Positions 13,174 to 21,370 of a stretch of DNA of 35,366 nt are shown here, in pieces. Made by a program: the position numbers and the translations under genes. The first letter of the stretch is position 1; every line of letters begins with the position of its first letter. The DNA comes from a virus. A model generated the notes under the pieces. The model was given only the letters and a program-made list of their open reading frames with translations, was not told the DNA's origin and made no database searches. The stretch is from positions 1 through 35,366 of IMG/VR virus record IMGVR_UViG_3300047169_000101; one strand, written 5' to 3'.

Positions 13174-14190
13174 GTGAATCCTTCCCTCCATCCCGCGCAC
13201 GCGCCCTACAGCGTGGTGCCCATCAAGCCTCACCCCACGCCGCTCTTTGCGGTGACAGTCATCTTCAATCCGCAGCGCTATCTCTCGCGCTACCGTCTCT
13301 ACAAGGCCTTTGCCAAGCACATGGCCGACGGCGGCACGCAGCTTCTCACGGTCGAGATCGCGTTCGGCGATCGCGAGTTCGAGGTGACGGAGTTGGGCAA
13401 TCCCTGGCATCTCCAGCTCCGGACGAAATCGAACCTCTGGCACAAGGAGCGGGCGCTCAACCTCGGCTTCGCGCGACTGACGCAGCTCGTGCCCGACTGG
13501 AAGTTCGGTGCCTGGATCGATGCCGACATCACGTTCTACCGGCCCGATTGGGCGCAGGAGACGATCCACATGCTCGAGCATCATCCGGTGGTCCAGATGT
13601 TCGGCGTCGCCGCCAACATGGATCCGCAGGGGTATCGGCAGTGGTGCTGCGAAAGCGCGTTCCGCCAGTTTGTGGAAAAGCGGATCGGCTCCGGCACCGA
13701 TTTCTACGGGAAGGGCGTGGGCGGCCATCCGGGTCTCGCCTGGGCGTGTACGCGCTCGGCCTTCGAGACGATGGGCGGCTTGATCGACTTCTGTCCCGCG
13801 GGCGGAGGCGACACCTACATGGCCAACGCGCTGCGCGGCTACTGGCAGAAAGGCGACAGCAACCACAAGACGATTACCGAGTTCTCGCCCGAGTTTGTCC
13901 GCGAGGTCAACACCTGGGCGGACCGCGTCGCCGCCTTCAAGCAGAACGTCGGCTACGTGCACGGGACGGTGGCGCACCACTGGCATGGCAACTCCTTTCA
14001 GCGCGGCCACAAGATTCGCTGGGACGCTCTGATGAAGCACCAGTTCAACCCGCGTCGCGACTTGGAGCCCGATGCGCAGGGGCTCTACCGCTGGACCGGC
14101 AACAAGCCCGAGCTCGAGGGCATCATCCAGGGCAGCTTCATCCATCGCAACGAGGACTCGGTCGACGTCATCCGGGGGCAGCAGACGTGA
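13174..14190 (+). CDS. Glycosyltransferase-like protein (GT-A type)
   Basis: The protein has 338 aa from GTG 13174; the upstream ATG at 13138 is less likely because residues there read as a shadow. FAVTVIFNP (25-33) starts a Rossmann-like fold. LWHKERALNLGFARL (89-103) and WIDADITF (114-121, with D116-x-D118) match family-2-like GT-A enzymes, in which DxD binds the metal and nucleotide sugar. GGGDTYMA (D213) is the usual acceptor/catalytic-base region. YVHGTVAHHWHGN carries conserved histidines near the end of the fold. It would add a sugar to phage, cell-surface or protein targets. Phage glycosyltransferases often modify host surface polymers. The substrate cannot be predicted. It overlaps the next gene by 4 nt. 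Confidence 0.75.
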   Translation: MNPSLHPAHAPYSVVPIKPHPTPLFAVTVIFNPQRYLSRYRLYKAFAKHMADGGTQLLTVEIAFGDREFEVTELGNPWHLQLRTKSNLWHKERALNLGFARLTQLVPDWKFGAWIDADITFYRPDWAQETIHMLEHHPVVQMFGVAANMDPQGYRQWCCESAFRQFVEKRIGSGTDFYGKGVGGHPGLAWACTRSAFETMGGLIDFCPAGGGDTYMANALRGYWQKGDSNHKTITEFSPEFVREVNTWADRVAAFKQNVGYVHGTVAHHWHGNSFQRGHKIRWDALMKHQFNPRRDLEPDAQGLYRWTGNKPELEGIIQGSFIHRNEDSVDVIRGQQT

Positions 14191-14384
14191 ACATCGATGT
14201 CCACATCGGAAGGACGAAAGACGGGACCATCGCGGTCAGCGTCTACGGGCCGGAGAATGCGCCTCGGGACGATGGCGTGCAGGTCATGTGGGAGTTGATC
14301 GAGCAGGCCGTCCGTGGCCGCTACGAAAAGGTCGTCACCCACTTTGTGCCCGTGAAGGCTGCTCGGAAAGTGAGGCGTTCATGA
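14187..14384 (+). CDS. Hypothetical 65-residue protein
   Basis: GTG 14187 overlaps the glycosyltransferase stop (GTGA), and the end overlaps the next ATG by 4 nt. The sequence begins with a beta hairpin (NIDVHIGRTKDGTIAVSVYG) and continues as a helix with a basic end (KAARKVRRS). No family was recognised. A longer open frame extends upstream but runs through the glycosyltransferase coding region and is a shadow. Confidence 0.6.
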   Translation: MNIDVHIGRTKDGTIAVSVYGPENAPRDDGVQVMWELIEQAVRGRYEKVVTHFVPVKAARKVRRS

Positions 14385-14503
14385 CCGTCCTGCTCGTTTT
14401 CATTGGGTTGGCCGTGCTCATCGCGCTGGCGGTCTACATCGCCGTCGTGCACCTCAACGGCTCGGACTACGACGATTGGGACGACGGGGAGGATTTGCCT
14501 TGA
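14381..14503 (+). CDS. 40-residue single-span membrane protein
   Basis: ATG 14381 to TGA 14503, with 4-nt overlaps on both sides. Residues 3-25 (VLLVFIGLAVLIALAVYIAV) form one transmembrane helix, followed by a strongly acidic tail (DYDDWDDGEDLP). The size and layout resemble small phage membrane proteins of lysis or head-gene leaders. It is too short for most gene finders. Confidence 0.6.
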   Translation: MTVLLVFIGLAVLIALAVYIAVVHLNGSDYDDWDDGEDLP

Positions 14504-14748
14504 GCTCGAGGATTGTTCCCCTCGGCACGGGCAAGTGCTCCGACTTCGGTGGCCCCGATGACCAGGGCGTCGGCCCGCTCGAGGGACTGGCGCTGGTCAG
14601 CTTGCAGGACCTGACCGGCGTGCCTGCGTCCGTGATTCGACGCGCGCTTTTCGTGATCGATCTTTCGCCTGGCGCGCTCGCCGCGCTTGGCTGCGAGACC
14701 GATGACCTGGTCACGGTGGAAGCCATCCTGCCCGGAGGTCTCTCGTGA
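14500..14748 (+). CDS. Hypothetical protein with TTG start
   Basis: The protein has 82 aa from TTG 14500, which makes a TTGA overlap with the preceding stop, exactly the spacing used at the neighbouring junctions. The sequence has a Gly/Asp-rich first third, then two helices (ASVIRRALFVIDLSPGALAA) and a strand pair (DDLVTVEAIL). The family is unknown. An upstream in-frame ATG (14476) would overlap the previous gene by 28 nt and is less likely. Confidence 0.55.
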   Translation: MSSRIVPLGTGKCSDFGGPDDQGVGPLEGLALVSLQDLTGVPASVIRRALFVIDLSPGALAALGCETDDLVTVEAILPGGLS

Positions 14749-15137
14749 TGTTCGCGGCAACGACCGAGTACATGCCGCCGCCCGGCATGAACGGTTTCCT
14801 CGCCAACGTCATGTACGTCTGCTGCATCATCGCCGCGATTGCCGTGGCCTGGCGCTCGATCTTCCCGCGGGAAGGCAAGTCGATGCCGCAGCCGGTCCTG
14901 GTCAAGGGCTCGACCCGGATGGCGACGCACGAGGAGCTGGTCCAGCTCCGAACCGAGTTCGAGAACTTCAAGATCGAGCAGCGCACGGCCAACACCGACC
15001 TGAAGAAAGCCATCGAGCACGCCGTGCAGGCGATCAACGAGGCCGGGGAACGGCGCATCGCCGCCATCCACGAGCGGATCAATAACGTCGCGGTCGGCGT
15101 GGCCGAAATGAAGGGCGAACTGAAAAACCTCAAATGA
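14745..15137 (+). CDS. Mu gp25/DUF2730-like protein
   Basis: The protein has 130 aa from GTG 14745; ATG 14748 is equally possible. A transmembrane helix lies at about residues 20-40 (LANVMYVCCIIAAIAVAWR), followed by a long amphipathic coiled coil from residue 60 to the end (EELVQLRTEFENFKIEQRTA; ERRIAAIHERINNVAVGVAE). One N-terminal anchor plus a coiled coil, lying directly before gp26-, gp27- and gp28-like genes, is the layout of Mu gp25 (DUF2730). Inner-membrane spanins share this layout, so a lysis role remains possible. The assignment rests on order and architecture. Confidence 0.65.
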   Translation: MMFAATTEYMPPPGMNGFLANVMYVCCIIAAIAVAWRSIFPREGKSMPQPVLVKGSTRMATHEELVQLRTEFENFKIEQRTANTDLKKAIEHAVQAINEAGERRIAAIHERINNVAVGVAEMKGELKNLK

Positions 15138-15376
15138 GCAACGAGCGCGCCATCCTTCATGTCCTCGACTTGCAGCATCCGCTGCCGGTGCGGCTCGACG
15201 TGCTCCACGTCGAGGTCCAGAGCTTCGCGAAGGAAGCCATGACCGAACGCGAGCTGCGCGCTCATCTCGATGCGCTCGAGCGCAAGCGCCAGGTCGTCCA
15301 AGTCCGCACCGAGGAAGGCCGGCTCAAGGCCAAGATCACCGACGCCGGGAAAGCGCGATTGCTGGAGGGCGAATGA
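15134..15376 (+). CDS. Mu gp26-like winged-helix protein
   Basis: The protein has 80 aa from ATG 15134 (ATGA overlap). The pattern is a first helix ERAILHVLDLQ, a middle helix AMTERELRAHLDALERKRQV, then a wing VVQVRTEEGRLKAKITDAGK and a short end. This follows the small winged-helix family found upstream of the terminase in Mu-like phages (gp26; VpaChn25_0724 family). The T/I-T-x-x-G-x-x-x-L ending is typical. It may take part in packaging initiation or terminase gene regulation; the role in Mu is not well known. Confidence 0.65.
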   Translation: MSNERAILHVLDLQHPLPVRLDVLHVEVQSFAKEAMTERELRAHLDALERKRQVVQVRTEEGRLKAKITDAGKARLLEGE

Positions 15377-15940
15377 ATGGACGAGGACCGCAAGCCCAGC
15401 GCCCTGGCCAAGCTGCGCAACTTGAAACCGAAGCAAAAGCTCCGGCTCATGGCATGGCTGGAGAGCGGCATGGCCTACCACAAAGCCGTTCCCCTGGTCG
15501 AAAAGGAATTTGGCATCTCCACCTCGGTTGGTGCCTTGTCGCACTTCTGGGAATCGGAGGTTGTGCCCCTGCGCCTGGCGCGACGCCAGCACACGGCCAA
15601 GTTGGCGGCGCGGCTGGGCGAGGAACAGCAGGCGAAGCCCGTGAAGTGGGATGCCATCCTGGACGACTCGCTCAAGGAGCTCGCGGCGGACTTGATGAAT
15701 ACGCCGGGCGCGGACACCGAGAAGATTTTCTTCCTGATGCAGCTCGTGCTCAAGACGCGGGACCAGGGAACGAAGCGGGTCGAGCTCCAGTTGAAGCGGG
15801 ACAAGTTCGAGTTCGACGCAGCCAAGGCGGCGCTCAAGCACCTGGATGCGCTGCGGGCGATCAAGGCCAACAAGTCGATCGACCAGGGCGAGCGGCTGAA
15901 GCAGGCGCGCTTGCAACTCTTCGGGGTGACGCCGGAATGA
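15377..15940 (+). CDS. Small terminase-like protein (Mu gp27/DUF3486-like)
   Basis: The protein has 187 aa. ATG 15377 directly follows the previous stop, and GGAGGG lies 6 nt upstream. The overlapping ATG at 15373 is in another frame. The N-terminal region has an HTH-like part (QKLRLMAWLESGMAYHKAVP, FGISTSVGALSHFWESE). A long helical region follows (TEKIFFLMQLVLKTRDQGTK, LKRDKFEFDAAKAALKHLD). The position immediately upstream of the large terminase and the layout fit DUF3486 proteins, thought to be the DNA-recognition small terminase subunits of Mu-like phages. It ends in an ATGA overlap with the large terminase. Confidence 0.75.
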   Translation: MDEDRKPSALAKLRNLKPKQKLRLMAWLESGMAYHKAVPLVEKEFGISTSVGALSHFWESEVVPLRLARRQHTAKLAARLGEEQQAKPVKWDAILDDSLKELAADLMNTPGADTEKIFFLMQLVLKTRDQGTKRVELQLKRDKFEFDAAKAALKHLDALRAIKANKSIDQGERLKQARLQLFGVTPE

Positions 15941-17430
15941 AGCGGGCTCTCAAAAAACTGCCCAAGTCGATCATTGTTTTCCGGGACTACCAGAAAACGA
16001 TTTTCCTCGATCGCTCGACCGGCTTGGTGGTCATCCACTGGTCGCGCCAGATCGGCAAGAGCTTCACGCTCGCGGCGTGGGCGGTGGACCGACTACTCAC
16101 GCGGCCGGGACGTTTGGTAACCGTGTTGTCGAACTCGAAGGACAACGGTGCCGAGTTCGCCATCAAGGCGGCGGAGATCTGCCGCAAGCTCGACCAGGCC
16201 TTCGAGATGGTCGATGGCGACGAGACGGTATCCAACGAAACGCGGTTCCGTGAATCGAGCGTCGAATACGAGGCCATGCGCTTCGAGATCCGCATCACCG
16301 TCGATGGCCAGGTCGGCCGCATCAAGATTCTCGCGGCCAACCCGCGCACGGCCCGCGGCTTCAGCGGCGACCTGATCCTGGATGAATTCGCGTTCCACGA
16401 GGACAGCCGCGCGATCTGGGAGGCGGCGGAGCCGATCCTCAGCGCGAATCCTGATTTCCTCTGCCGCGTGGCCAGCACGGGCAACGGCAAACACAACATG
16501 TTCTATGACATGGCGACGAGCGGCGACTACGTCGTGTCGCGCGTGACGCGGAGCAACGCCTATCGCATGGGCGTGAAGATTTACGACATCCGGACGCGCG
16601 AGCCGATCACACCGGAGGAGGCGCGAAAGCGAGCCCGCGACAAGCGCGCCTACGACCAGAACTACGAGTGCAAGTTCACCGATGAGAACACGACGCTGCT
16701 CACGCACGAGCTGATCAGCCAGGCCGAGCGCGACAACGTCGGGTTCATCTGCGAGCAGGACTGGTCGCGCGAGGCGCTCAAGGCGATGCGCGAGGCCCGG
16801 GGCGATCATTACCTCGGCGTCGACGTGGGACGCCATCGCGACATCACGGTCATGGCGGCCATCGAGAAGATCTCCGGCATGTTCCTGGTGCGGGGCGTCC
16901 TCCGGATCGAGGGCATGCGGCTGCCGCAGCAGCAGGAGCGGATGCAGCAGTTCATCGCGCTGCCGAACGCGCGCCGGATCGCGATCGACATGACCGGTCT
17001 CGGCCTGGGGTTGTTCGAGTATGCCGAGGACAAGATCGGAGCGTCGCGCATCCAGGGCGTCAATTTTTCGACGAGTGTCCCGGCCACCGAGCGGATCCGC
17101 GAGTCGGGCCGCAAGCAGGAGACCGTGCGCGTCACCGAGGCGATGGCGACGGAGCTGCTTGGCGTCTACGAGGACCGGCGGATCCAGCACCCGATCGACG
17201 GCGACCTGCGCGATGACCTGCGCAAGCCGGAGAAGGTCGTCTCCCCGGGCGGCCGCGTCTCCATCGCCGCGACGCGCGATTCCAAGGACCACGCCGATCA
17301 CTTCTGGGCGTTCGCCCTCGCCATCGAGGCGGGCAGCGGCGGCGGTCCGTTCCACTACCAGTCGCTGAGCAAAAAGATGACGCGCCAGGGAGTCATGGAG
17401 AAACGGATGAATCGGAGGGTGCTGTCATGA
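15937..17430 (+). CDS. Large terminase subunit, Mu gp28-like
   Basis: The protein has 497 aa from ATG 15937. HWSRQIGKSFTL contains the Walker A variant S-R-Q-x-G-K-S (36-42) and GDLILDEFAF the Walker B (D149, E150). STGNG (180-184) fits the coupling motif. The nuclease half has YLGVDVGRHRD (D296), AIDMTGLG (D351) and KDHADHFWAFAL (D454), the expected RNase H-like acids. Terminases pump the genome into the prohead and cut it; in Mu-like phages cutting is headful, starting from host sequence beyond the phage end. It lies between the small subunit and portal genes with ATGA overlaps. Confidence 0.93.
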   Translation: MKRALKKLPKSIIVFRDYQKTIFLDRSTGLVVIHWSRQIGKSFTLAAWAVDRLLTRPGRLVTVLSNSKDNGAEFAIKAAEICRKLDQAFEMVDGDETVSNETRFRESSVEYEAMRFEIRITVDGQVGRIKILAANPRTARGFSGDLILDEFAFHEDSRAIWEAAEPILSANPDFLCRVASTGNGKHNMFYDMATSGDYVVSRVTRSNAYRMGVKIYDIRTREPITPEEARKRARDKRAYDQNYECKFTDENTTLLTHELISQAERDNVGFICEQDWSREALKAMREARGDHYLGVDVGRHRDITVMAAIEKISGMFLVRGVLRIEGMRLPQQQERMQQFIALPNARRIAIDMTGLGLGLFEYAEDKIGASRIQGVNFSTSVPATERIRESGRKQETVRVTEAMATELLGVYEDRRIQHPIDGDLRDDLRKPEKVVSPGGRVSIAATRDSKDHADHFWAFALAIEAGSGGGPFHYQSLSKKMTRQGVMEKRMNRRVLS

Positions 17431-19076
17431 GTTCGCGCACATCTTCCTCGAAGCGGGTGCAGCGCCTTGCCAATACCAAGGTCAAGCCACCGCCGCAAAA
17501 GCACGAGTCGGAGGTGCCAGCGGACCGGGTGGCGCTCTACCTGCGATCGCGGTTCAACCCGATCCGGCGCCTCACGCCCGAGCTACTTGCCGTCTACCTC
17601 GACCGGTCGAAGATCGGGTTCCTGCGCGAGATCGCCCTGGTCTGGGATTCGATCGAGGACCGGGACGACAAGATCAAGCTGGCGATGGGCCTGCGAAAGA
17701 AGTCGGTCGCACGCTTCGACTACCAGGTCGAGCTGCTGCCCGATCTCGAGGACAAGGACAAGGCGCAGGCCGCGCTGCACAAGCAGGCGCTCGAATATTT
17801 TTACGGCAATCTCACCTGCACCCGCGCCATCGATGAAAACGAAGTGGGCGGCGTGAAGCTCCTCGTGCGCCAGATGATGGATGCGGTCGGCGCGAAATAT
17901 AGCGTGCACGAAATCGTCTGGCAGCCGCAGCCCGATGGCAACCTCACGGCCCAGTTTCGTTGGACCCCGCTCTGGTTCTTCGAAAATCTCACCGGTCGCC
18001 TGCGCTACCTCACGCGCGAGGGCGAGACCTACGGCATCGACCTCGAGGAGGGCGGTTGGATGATCACAACCGGCGAGGGGCTGATGTATGCGATGTGCAT
18101 CGCTTACATGTTCAAGACGCTCCCGCTGCGCGACTGGATCACCTTCAGCGAAGTGTTCGGTCAGCCAGCACGCATCGGCAAGACGCCGTCGCAGCCGGGA
18201 TCGGCTCAGTGGGACGCGCTGGCGCAGGCGGTGCAGGACCTCGGTACCGACTTTGCAGCGGTCATGAACACGACCGACAGCATCGAATTGCTCGAGGCCA
18301 AGGTGGGAGCGGCTGCGCTGCCGTTCGAGGCGCTCGTCGAGCGAATGGATCGCGCGATCGTGGCGCTGGCTCGAGGAGGCGACCTCTCGACCATGTCGAG
18401 CGGCAAGGGGTCGCAGGGCCATGGCAGCCAGCGCCAGGACGAGGAGGCCGACGCCATCCTCGATGACGACGTCGAGATGATCAACGAGACGCTCCACCAG
18501 CGCGTCAGCAAATACGTCATCGAGTATCAGTTAGGCGACGACCGTTGCCTTGCGCGGTTCAAGCTGATCGTCCCTCCGGACAATGCAACGGCGCAGGACT
18601 TGGCGATTTACCAGTTCCTGGTGAGCTCGGCTCCGGATGGTCAAGGCCTCGCCTGGGACGAGGCGTGCCGCCGCTTCGGCGTCGTGCCGGCAAACGTCGG
18701 TCCGAACGGTCAAGTCATTGAGCCGGTGCTCAAGGCTCCCCAACAGGACGAGCAGATCCCGAACAACCTGGGGAACTCTCGCCTGGTCAACAGCCGGGCG
18801 TCCCGTCGCGCAAAGAGCGACCCGGTCTACCAAAAAGCGCTCTTCAGCCTCTCGGCCACGCAAGCCGTCCTCCTGCGACCGCTCGTCTCGGACCTGAAGG
18901 CCGCATCGGAGGGCGACGAGGATGGCCTCCGTGACCGTGTAGCCAACGTGGCGGCGAAAATTCCTGCTCTCCTCAAGGACATCAACGTCGATCCGGCCAC
19001 GGCCCAGATCATCGCGAATGGCTTGGTCGCCGACTTCTTCAACGGCCATTTGGCCAAACCAGGATCCCCATCATGA
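17427..19076 (+). CDS. Portal protein, Mu gp29/DUF935-like
   Basis: The protein has 549 aa from ATG 17427 (ATGA overlap with terminase). After a basic disordered start, LYLRSRFNPIRRLTPELLAV begins the portal fold; FLREIALVWDSIEDRDDKIK and AMGLRKKSVARFDYQVEL are typical DUF935 segments. The central FEALVERMDRAIVALARGGD corresponds to the region before the stem and crown helices. The C-terminal 150 residues are helical. The portal forms the dodecameric ring for DNA entry and tail attachment. Size and gene order agree with Mu gp29 (512 residues). Confidence 0.9.
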   Translation: MSSRTSSSKRVQRLANTKVKPPPQKHESEVPADRVALYLRSRFNPIRRLTPELLAVYLDRSKIGFLREIALVWDSIEDRDDKIKLAMGLRKKSVARFDYQVELLPDLEDKDKAQAALHKQALEYFYGNLTCTRAIDENEVGGVKLLVRQMMDAVGAKYSVHEIVWQPQPDGNLTAQFRWTPLWFFENLTGRLRYLTREGETYGIDLEEGGWMITTGEGLMYAMCIAYMFKTLPLRDWITFSEVFGQPARIGKTPSQPGSAQWDALAQAVQDLGTDFAAVMNTTDSIELLEAKVGAAALPFEALVERMDRAIVALARGGDLSTMSSGKGSQGHGSQRQDEEADAILDDDVEMINETLHQRVSKYVIEYQLGDDRCLARFKLIVPPDNATAQDLAIYQFLVSSAPDGQGLAWDEACRRFGVVPANVGPNGQVIEPVLKAPQQDEQIPNNLGNSRLVNSRASRRAKSDPVYQKALFSLSATQAVLLRPLVSDLKAASEGDEDGLRDRVANVAAKIPALLKDINVDPATAQIIANGLVADFFNGHLAKPGSPS

Positions 19077-20221
19077 AAACGACCCCTTTTAAAATGCCCC
19101 AGGACGCGCCGGAAGCTGCCGGGCGCTGTGTCCATACCATCCGTCGCCTGATCGCTGGTTTGCAATGGTGTTGCAAGCGCCGTTTTGCAGGGCTGCTGGG
19201 TTTCAGCACACCCATTTTGGCCAATAATCGGCAGAATGGCGACGCGGCGGTGGCGCTGACCAACAGTTTCACGGTCCTTCAGGACAACTGGGTTCAGTTG
19301 TCGCCCTTGGGCGATTTCATCAACGTCGGCCCGCGGGACAAGAACGGGCGGCCAAAGTTCCCGCAGGGCGTGATCCAGCGCGTCGATCCGGCCTCTGTCG
19401 ACGCGATGGTGAGTGCCTTCAATGAGGCCAAGGCGAGCAAGGGCGCGGACTTTGGCGGCTTGCCTTGGTTCGTCGGGCACCCCGACGTCGACCCGGACAA
19501 CAATCCGGACAAAGGCGCTTACGGCTGGATCATGGCGCTGCGCAACGGCGGAGATCAGGGCCTGCTCGGCCAGGTCAAGTGGACCGCCGAAGGCCAGGAG
19601 CTCAAAGATGGCGGCAAGTACAAATATTTTTCGCCCTGCTGGTTTTTCGAGGACGCGGCGACCATAGCCAACGGCAAGCCCGTAATGAAGCCGGACGAGC
19701 TGGTGAGCGTGGGCTTTACCAACACGCCGCAGATTCCGGTGAAGCCGCTGAGCAATGAGCGTCAGGCATTGCCGAACTACGGGACCAGCGCGGGTGCGAA
19801 GAAGGGCTGGGAGACGCGCCGTGCTAATGCCACGAACAAAGAGAAGGCGGCAGCCAAGGCCGGAGCCAAAGGCGGATCGCCGAAGGGAAAGCTCAAATGG
19901 GAGAAACGGGAGACGAGCGCACAGAACGGAACTCCCATTGCCGCCACTTCGGGAAAATACGAAATCCACAAAGGCAGCGGTGGTCGATACGCGGCTCAGC
20001 TCGCTGATCGCCCAGGTCAACCGCTCGGCCCTTATGTGAAGTCCATAACCGATGCAAAGGGGCAGGCGGAGGCTCATCTTGCCGCGAGCGAGGCGGGCAA
20101 GGATGCAGTGCGTGCCGCATCAGCCGCGCTGGCGCCCTCGAAGCCGAAGGGCTTCCTATCCTCGCTGATTCACGCTTTCAAAAATCCGAGCGCTCACAGC
20201 GGTGACGCGTTAGGAAATTAA
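19073..20221 (+). CDS. Head maturation protease, Mu I-like N-terminal half
   Basis: The protein has 382 aa from ATG 19073 (ATGA overlap). Residues 74-190 match Mu-I-type proteases: VQLSPLGDFINVGPRDKNGR, then PWFVGHPDVD (H136) with AYGWIMALR, LLGQVKWTAEGQEL and YKYFSPCWFF (S187). They cleave scaffold and capsid proteins during head assembly. The usual C-terminal scaffold half is absent; instead there is a basic AKKGWETRRAN-type stretch after residue 240 and a further 120-residue Ala/Lys/Gly-rich extension. The scaffold half is the next gene. The capsid gene follows after two small genes. Confidence 0.85.
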   Translation: MKTTPFKMPQDAPEAAGRCVHTIRRLIAGLQWCCKRRFAGLLGFSTPILANNRQNGDAAVALTNSFTVLQDNWVQLSPLGDFINVGPRDKNGRPKFPQGVIQRVDPASVDAMVSAFNEAKASKGADFGGLPWFVGHPDVDPDNNPDKGAYGWIMALRNGGDQGLLGQVKWTAEGQELKDGGKYKYFSPCWFFEDAATIANGKPVMKPDELVSVGFTNTPQIPVKPLSNERQALPNYGTSAGAKKGWETRRANATNKEKAAAKAGAKGGSPKGKLKWEKRETSAQNGTPIAATSGKYEIHKGSGGRYAAQLADRPGQPLGPYVKSITDAKGQAEAHLAASEAGKDAVRAASAALAPSKPKGFLSSLIHAFKNPSAHSGDALGN

Positions 20222-20243
20222 CAGCAACCCCAAAGGAACCAAC

Positions 20244-21071
20244 ATGATGAAAAAGAAAACAATGGTCCTCGCCTTGGCGTCCCTCTTGGGATGCTCGCGG
20301 GGAATCACGCGCGACGTGCTCTTTAACGATGCAAAGAAGAGCAAAATGTCGGCCGAGTTTTGGAAGGCCAAGACGGCGCAGGCAATCAACAAGCCGGAGT
20401 TGGCCAACTCTGAGGACGAGGAGCTGATCGGCGCGCACGACAAGCACATGGCGTTGATGAACGACATGGATGGCGAGAACTTCGACGCGCCCTCTGGCCC
20501 CGAGGAGGCGATGGCGTCGGCCAACGCCAAGATCGCCGAGACAGAGACCGCGTTGACCAATGAGCGGGCGCGCGTCGCCGAGCTTCAGACCAATCTCGCC
20601 CGCGCGCAGGAGCAGGTGACGACCGCCCTGGCGAACGAGACGGCCCGCGCCAACGCCGCCGAGCTGGCGTTGAAGAATGAGCGCACCGCGTTTGCCGCCG
20701 ACCTGATCGCCAATGCGATCGTCGCCGGTCGGATCAAGCCCGCGGACAAGCCGACGTGGGAGGGCGAGTTCGTCACGGACTTCGGTGCCGCCCGCGCGAA
20801 GCTGGCCAATGCCGCGGGTACGGTCATCAAGACGGCGCCTCGGACGTCCAACCTCGGCGAACGGCAGCACGAACTGACCGACGACGCTGCGCTGAGCAAC
20901 GACAAGGAGCGGACGGAGCGGGTCCGCACTCTGGTGAACGAGCGCAAGCTCTCGCTGCTCGCGAAGTCGCCGACGCTGAGCAACACGGCGGCCTATGAGC
21001 AGGCCCACCGCGAAATCAAGCGCGAACGCCCGGCGCTTTTCCAATCGATGACGCAGCCAAAGGGCAAATAA
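20244..21071 (+). CDS. Capsid scaffold-like protein (Mu Z-like) with signal-like N-terminus
   Basis: The protein has 275 aa from ATG 20244; AAAGGA lies about 6 nt upstream. Residues 90-150 form a coiled coil (AKIAETETALTNERARVAEL; ARANAAELALKNERTAF). DLIANAIVAGRIKPADKPTW (153-172) matches the 'A-I-x-x-G-[RK]-I-x-P-A' segment of the C-terminal half of Mu I, the part also made separately as the scaffold Z. The first 17 residues (KKKTMVLALASLLGC) resemble a lipoprotein signal, unexpected for a scaffold and perhaps fortuitous. It lies next to the protease gene, as expected for a scaffold. Confidence 0.7.
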   Translation: MMKKKTMVLALASLLGCSRGITRDVLFNDAKKSKMSAEFWKAKTAQAINKPELANSEDEELIGAHDKHMALMNDMDGENFDAPSGPEEAMASANAKIAETETALTNERARVAELQTNLARAQEQVTTALANETARANAAELALKNERTAFAADLIANAIVAGRIKPADKPTWEGEFVTDFGAARAKLANAAGTVIKTAPRTSNLGERQHELTDDAALSNDKERTERVRTLVNERKLSLLAKSPTLSNTAAYEQAHREIKRERPALFQSMTQPKGK

Positions 21072-21110
21072 CCCGTCCATTCCATCAACTAACCAACACC
21101 AAAAATCTAT

Positions 21111-21338
21111 ATGGCATCGAAAACCAAGACGGCGCCGGTGAAGAACCGGAGCTTCGACGAACTCGTGAAACAAAAACGCGCCGCCGGGCTGACGAAAGAG
21201 CAGGCCGAGCGCGTGGCCAAGGCGCAGATCGATCGGGATGCGAATCCGCTGGATTACGAGGAACTCAAGGCCCGGCAGGCCGCCCAAGACTCTGCCGCCT
21301 CGGACGAGGCGGACGAAACCACAACCGCCCAGGCCTAA
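21111..21338 (+). CDS. Small head-region protein, Mu gp35-like position
   Basis: The protein has 75 aa from ATG 21111; no Shine-Dalgarno is visible. The sequence NRSFDELVKQKRAAGLTKEQ followed by AERVAKAQIDRD is a pattern I know from many small phage head-region proteins (A-G-L-T-x-x-Q-A-x-x-V-x-x-x-Q). The last 25 residues are acidic and disordered. The gene sits between scaffold and decoration-like genes, so a minor head or assembly role is likely. Confidence 0.65.
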   Translation: MASKTKTAPVKNRSFDELVKQKRAAGLTKEQAERVAKAQIDRDANPLDYEELKARQAAQDSAASDEADETTTAQA

Positions 21339-21370
21339 AGCCGAGGCATCAACAAAAGGAAAACGACACG

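Noticed and set aside
15373-17430. 685-aa version of the terminase beginning at ATG 15373.
   Set aside because: Its first 188 residues are a shadow of the small terminase gene; the true start is ATG 15937 with the usual 4-nt overlap.
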